From positions 1-38,891 of the forward strand of contig DATBIS010000041.1 in the NCBI GenBank assembly GCA_036556805.1: a DNA stretch of 38,891 bases, read 5' to 3'. A program made the translations under genes and the position numbers. Position 1 is the stretch's first letter. Each line of letters starts with the position of its first letter. Source of the DNA: DATBIS01 sp036556805. GTDB taxonomy: Bacteria; Actinomycetota; UBA4738; HRBIN12. Under the pieces are notes generated by a model, which saw nothing but the letters and a program-made list of their open reading frames with translations, was not told where the DNA came from and made no database searches. This document shows positions 36,084-38,891 of this stretch, in pieces.

Positions 36084-37925
36084 ATGGACGTGGCGGGCTT
36101 CCTCGCCCAGTTCCCCCCGTTCGACGAGCTCCCCGCCGACGTGGTCGAGAGGGTCGCGGGCGCCGTCCGAGTCGAGCGCTACGCGGCCTCCGAAACGATC
36201 CTGCAGCAGGGAGGCGAGCCCGCGCACGCACTCTGCGTCGTGCGGAACGGCGCCGTGGAGCTGCTGGACGACGACGTGCGGCTCGACGTGCTCGGCGAAG
36301 GAGAGGTCTTCGGCCAACTCTCCCTGCTCACCGAGGAACGACCTTCGCTCACCGTCCGGGCGTACGAGGACACGGAGTGCTACCTCATCCCCGCGGAGGT
36401 CGCGGAGGAGCTCCTTGCGACGGAGCTCGGCCGGGGGTTCGTGCTGGGAAGCCTTCGCCGACGGATCCACGTGCTCGCGGAGCACGTGCACAACGAGGCA
36501 CTGGGCGTCCGATATCGGACGGTCGGGTCGCTCGTGCGTCGCGCGCCGGTGACGTGCCCGGAGGACACGTCGCTCGCGGACGCCGCGGCGCTGATGGCGA
36601 CCGAGCACGTGTCGTCGCTGCTGATCCCGATGCGAAGCGCGTGGGGCATCGTGACCGACCGTGACCTTCGCACGAAAGTGGTCGCCGCGCGGCTGGACGT
36701 CGATGGGCCCGTCGGAAGCGTCGCGACCTTCCCCGTGAGGACGATGCCGGCGGACGCGATGGCCGGCGAGGTTCTGCTCGAGATGTTCGCCTCCGACGTC
36801 CATCACATTCCCGTCGTCGGAGAGGAAGGGGCCCTGCTCGGGATCGTTACCGACACCGACCTCATGTGGCTCGGTCGCCACACGCCGTTCAGCCTGCGGA
36901 GCGCGATCGAGCGCGCGCCCTCGCGCGAGGAGGCGATCGAGGCCGCGGCCGCTCTGCCTCAGGTCGTCGTCGGGCTGGTCGAGGCGAGCGCCGACCCGGT
37001 CGCCGTCGGCCACGTCGTGGCGCTCGTGATCGACGCGCTCACCATCCGACTGCTCCGGCTCGGCATGGAGGAACTCGGCCAGCCGGGCGTACCTTGGGCC
37101 TGGGTCGCGCTGGGGAGCGCGGCTCGCCACGAGCAGGCGCTCCGCACCGACCAGGACCACGCCCTTGCGTTCGACTTCGGCGAGCATCCGTCGGATGAGG
37201 TCGGGGCATCCCTGGGAGAGCTTGCCGAGTTCGTCACGTCCGGCCTCGAGGCCGCCGGGATCCCTCGCTGCAAGGGAGACGCGATGGCGGTGAACCCCTC
37301 GCTCCGGCGCTCCGTCGCAGATTGGAAGAAGGCATTCGATCGTTGGATGGACGACGCTGGCCGGGGCGGCAGCATCCTCACGTCGATCGTGTTCGACTAC
37401 CGCCAGGTCGCGGGGCCGCTCGAGATCGAGCCGGCGTTCGACGGCGCGATCCGGAACGCGCGCGCCAGGGGCTCGTTCCTCCATCACCTCGCGCGGCGAG
37501 CGCTCGACGCGACGCCACCCACGGGCTTCTTCCGCGAGTTCGTCGTCGATCGCGGAGAGCACGCCGGAACGCTCGACGTGAAGCGTCGCGGCATCACGAT
37601 CGTCGGGAGCCTCGCGCGCGTACACGCCGTGCGCGCGGGGATCACCCACGCGCGGACGGTCGACCGGCTGCGGGCCTGCGCCGACTCCGGCGAACTCAGG
37701 GCGAGCGACGCCCAGGACCTCGAGGAGGCGTTCCGGTTCCTCTGGGAGGTGCGCCTTCGGCACCAGGCGGAACAGGTGCGCGCCGGGGAGGCCGCGGACG
37801 ACTTCATCGACCCCGCGAGGCTGGGACCGGTCGCGCGCCGAGGCCTTCGGGAGGCCTTCCGGGTGGTGCGGCGGGCGCAGCAGGGGCTCGCCGCGGAGTT
37901 CGGGATCCGGGCCGCGTCTCTCTAG
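36084..37925 (+). CDS. cNMP-binding / CBS / DUF294 nucleotidyltransferase-like protein
   Basis: 613 residues, cytoplasmic, multi-domain: a cyclic-nucleotide-binding domain (about 8-130; DVLGEGEVFGQLSLLTEERPS is the phosphate-binding cassette equivalent), two CBS domains (about 152-205 and 215-265; VSSLLIPM, GIVTDRDLR and HIPVVGEEGALLGIVTDTDL), a GlnD-like nucleotidyltransferase domain with the motif GSAARHEQALRTDQDHALAF (344-363; Asp356 and Asp358), and the C-terminal DUF294_C helical domain. Such proteins are thought to regulate by nucleotide binding or uridylylation; targets are unknown. The stop TAG interlocks with the fabI stop (CTAG, 37922-37925). Confidence 0.93.
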   Translation: MDVAGFLAQFPPFDELPADVVERVAGAVRVERYAASETILQQGGEPAHALCVVRNGAVELLDDDVRLDVLGEGEVFGQLSLLTEERPSLTVRAYEDTECYLIPAEVAEELLATELGRGFVLGSLRRRIHVLAEHVHNEALGVRYRTVGSLVRRAPVTCPEDTSLADAAALMATEHVSSLLIPMRSAWGIVTDRDLRTKVVAARLDVDGPVGSVATFPVRTMPADAMAGEVLLEMFASDVHHIPVVGEEGALLGIVTDTDLMWLGRHTPFSLRSAIERAPSREEAIEAAAALPQVVVGLVEASADPVAVGHVVALVIDALTIRLLRLGMEELGQPGVPWAWVALGSAARHEQALRTDQDHALAFDFGEHPSDEVGASLGELAEFVTSGLEAAGIPRCKGDAMAVNPSLRRSVADWKKAFDRWMDDAGRGGSILTSIVFDYRQVAGPLEIEPAFDGAIRNARARGSFLHHLARRALDATPPTGFFREFVVDRGEHAGTLDVKRRGITIVGSLARVHAVRAGITHARTVDRLRACADSGELRASDAQDLEEAFRFLWEVRLRHQAEQVRAGEAADDFIDPARLGPVARRGLREAFRVVRRAQQGLAAEFGIRAASL

Positions 37926-38704
37926 AGCGTTCGCCCCTCGGTGCCCATCGCGTGGAAGCCGCCGTCCACGTGGAGCATCTCGCCGCTGATCCCCTTCGAG
38001 AAGTCGGAGAGCAGGAACGCGATCGCGTTCGCGACCGGAGTCGGGTCCGACGTGTCCCACCCCAGCGGTGCCCGCGAGGCCCACGAGTCCGAGATGGACT
38101 CGAAGCCGGGGATGCCCTTCGCGGCGATCGTCCGCAGCGGTCCCGCCGACACGGTGTTCACGCGGATCCCCTGCGGGCCGAGATCGCGCGCGAGATAGCG
38201 CGTGACCGCCTCGAGACCCGCCTTGCACACGCCCATCCAGTCGTAGACCGGCCACGCGACGGTCGCGTCGAAGTCGAGCGAGACGATCGAGCCGCCGTCG
38301 TCCCTCATGAGCGGCAGGAGTCCGTTCGCGATCGCCTTCAAGGAGTACGCGCTGGTCTGGAACGCGATCGCGACGCTCTCCCAGGGGGTCTGCAGGAAGT
38401 TGCCGCCGAGCGCGTCCTGCGGGGCGAACGCGATCGCGTGCACGAAGCCGTCCACTCGACCCCACCGCGACGCGAGCTCGTCGTGCACGGCCTCGACGTG
38501 CCCCGGGTCGTTCGCGTCCATTTCGAGCACGTCCGCGACCGAGGGAAGGCGGCGCGCGCACTTCTCGGTGAGGCTCATCCCCTTGCCGAAGCCGGTGAGG
38601 ACGATCTCGGCCCCCTGCTCCTGGCACACCTGCGCGGTGGCGAACGCGATCGACTTCGGCGTCAGGACGCCGGTGACCAGCAGGCGCTTCTTCTCCAGGA
38701 GCAT
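37922..38704 (-). CDS. fabI: Enoyl-ACP reductase, InhA-like FabI
   Basis: 260 residues. It reduces the enoyl-ACP in type II fatty-acid synthesis. NADH-binding start LLVTGVLTPKSIAFATAQ; GRVDGFVHAIAFAPQDALGG; catalytic Tyr154 and Lys161 in YDWMGVCKAGLEAV, matching Tyr158/Lys165 of InhA; late DTSDPTPVANAIAFLLSDFSKGISGEMLHVDGGFH. The segment DFDATVAWPVYDWM is closer to InhA than to E. coli FabI. The ATG has GGAGGGAGG about 6 bases upstream. The gene is divergent from a short-chain dehydrogenase gene at the right edge. Confidence 0.95.
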   Translation of the reverse strand: MLLEKKRLLVTGVLTPKSIAFATAQVCQEQGAEIVLTGFGKGMSLTEKCARRLPSVADVLEMDANDPGHVEAVHDELASRWGRVDGFVHAIAFAPQDALGGNFLQTPWESVAIAFQTSAYSLKAIANGLLPLMRDDGGSIVSLDFDATVAWPVYDWMGVCKAGLEAVTRYLARDLGPQGIRVNTVSAGPLRTIAAKGIPGFESISDSWASRAPLGWDTSDPTPVANAIAFLLSDFSKGISGEMLHVDGGFHAMGTEGRTL

Positions 38705-38784
38705 CGTGGCCTCCCTCCGCGGTCGCGCCGAGGTTACACCGCGCGGGCCGCCGCGCTCTCGAAGGTGGCGCCCTCGGAGGCGCG

Positions 38785-38790
38785 TAGGAT
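38785..38790 (+). promoter_or_regulatory. -10 box of the SDR gene (leaderless-type)
   Basis: TAGGAT, 8 bases, GTG at 38799. Confidence 0.4.
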
Positions 38791-38798
38791 GCGCGGCG

Positions 38799-38891
38799 GT
38801 GGACCTCGGGATCGACGGGAAGGTCGCGCTCGTCACGGCCGCCTCGCGCGGCTCGGGCGGGGCGCCGCCCTCGCGCTCTCGCGCGAGGGCG
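38799..38891 (+). CDS. Short-chain dehydrogenase/reductase, 5' end only, apparent frameshift
   Basis: GTG start, then DLGIDGKVALVTAASRG, the N-terminal strand and start of the TGxxxGxG-type cofactor loop of SDR enzymes. After SRG the frame reads SGGAPPS..., but moving by one base gives LGRGAALALSREG, the expected continuation. One C therefore appears to be missing near 38854 (GGCTCGGG where GGCCTCGGG is expected). This may be a base error near the edge of the window or a real frameshift; the rest of the gene lies outside. The substrate is undetermined. Confidence 0.65.
   Translation, partial: MDLGIDGKVALVTAASRGSGGAPPSRSRARA

Noticed and set aside
35889..38627. Minus-strand open frame of about 900 codons
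   Set aside because: Antisense shadow of the cNMP/CBS/DUF294 gene and out of frame with fabI; no motifs.
1..38891. CRISPR arrays, insertion sequences, rRNA genes, replication origin
   Set aside because: No regularly spaced direct repeats, no transposase or terminal inverted repeats, no rRNA-like stretches and no DnaA-box clusters were seen.

Overview
The window looks like chromosomal DNA of a high-GC (about 70 %) member of the Actinomycetota. The main phylum marker is the run mec, moeB, cysO, (insertion), cysM, murI, class-II-PDE-like MBL gene, rph, rdgB at 23218-31359. From recall, this is the gene order around Rv1334-Rv1341 of Mycobacterium tuberculosis. An InhA-like enoyl-ACP reductase, an RNHCP zinc-ribbon protein and a DUF6582 protein fit the same phylum. 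I cannot place it more finely; an uncultured soil or sediment lineage is an inference. Genes are packed tightly. Several co-directional pairs overlap by 4 bases (GTGA or ATGA), three convergent pairs interlock their stop codons on a CTAG, and no gene-free stretch exceeds 300 bases.

Layout. 1-3416: the 3' end of a NarL/LiaS-type sensor kinase, an MBL hydrolase coupled to a PAS protein, a DUF5655 protein and a channel-like membrane protein. 3524-9553: single housekeeping and detoxification genes (Nudix, CMD/AhpD-like, quinone-oxidoreductase-like, VOC, YgfZ), small actinobacterial proteins, a kinase-less sensor membrane protein and a 79-residue protein that is 27 % histidine. 9588-13741: a DHFR-like reductase, tRNA-Leu(TAG), an RNHCP gene behind an operator-like promoter and a 15-codon leader ORF, an M23 peptidase, a methyltransferase and a flavin monooxygenase. 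13859-18535: a LuxR-type regulator, a methyltransferase and a second full-length sensor kinase, paralogous to the one at the left edge. 18532-23132: an operon of a HisKA kinase, a HEAT-repeat protein and an HD-GYP protein. The last two share a related N-terminal domain, so this looks like an uncharacterised signalling module.

23218-31359 is the cysteine-synthesis/housekeeping cluster. CysO is the sulfur carrier, MoeB activates it, CysM transfers sulfur to O-phosphoserine, and the JAMM peptidase Mec releases cysteine. About 2.8 kb has been inserted between cysO and cysM. It holds a decayed beta-propeller pseudogene, a secreted AOC-barrel-like protein, a coiled-coil membrane protein and a duplicated tail of the latter. 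cysM now has its own leaderless promoter.

31470-38891: an S8 peptidase lipoprotein; SelD, which is itself a selenoprotein (in-frame TGA at codon 16 with a SECIS-like hairpin), divergent from a PfkB kinase through overlapping -10 boxes; a Tat-exported amidohydrolase; a cNMP/CBS/DUF294 nucleotidyltransferase; FabI; and the start of a frameshifted SDR gene.

Two initiation modes coexist. One uses Shine-Dalgarno leaders. The other is leaderless-looking, with a TANNNT or GATACT-type -10 box ending 6-9 bases before the start codon at about a dozen genes. The best candidates for new biology are the kinase/HEAT/HD-GYP module, the selD/pfkB bidirectional promoter with Sec-SelD, and the interrupted CysO locus.
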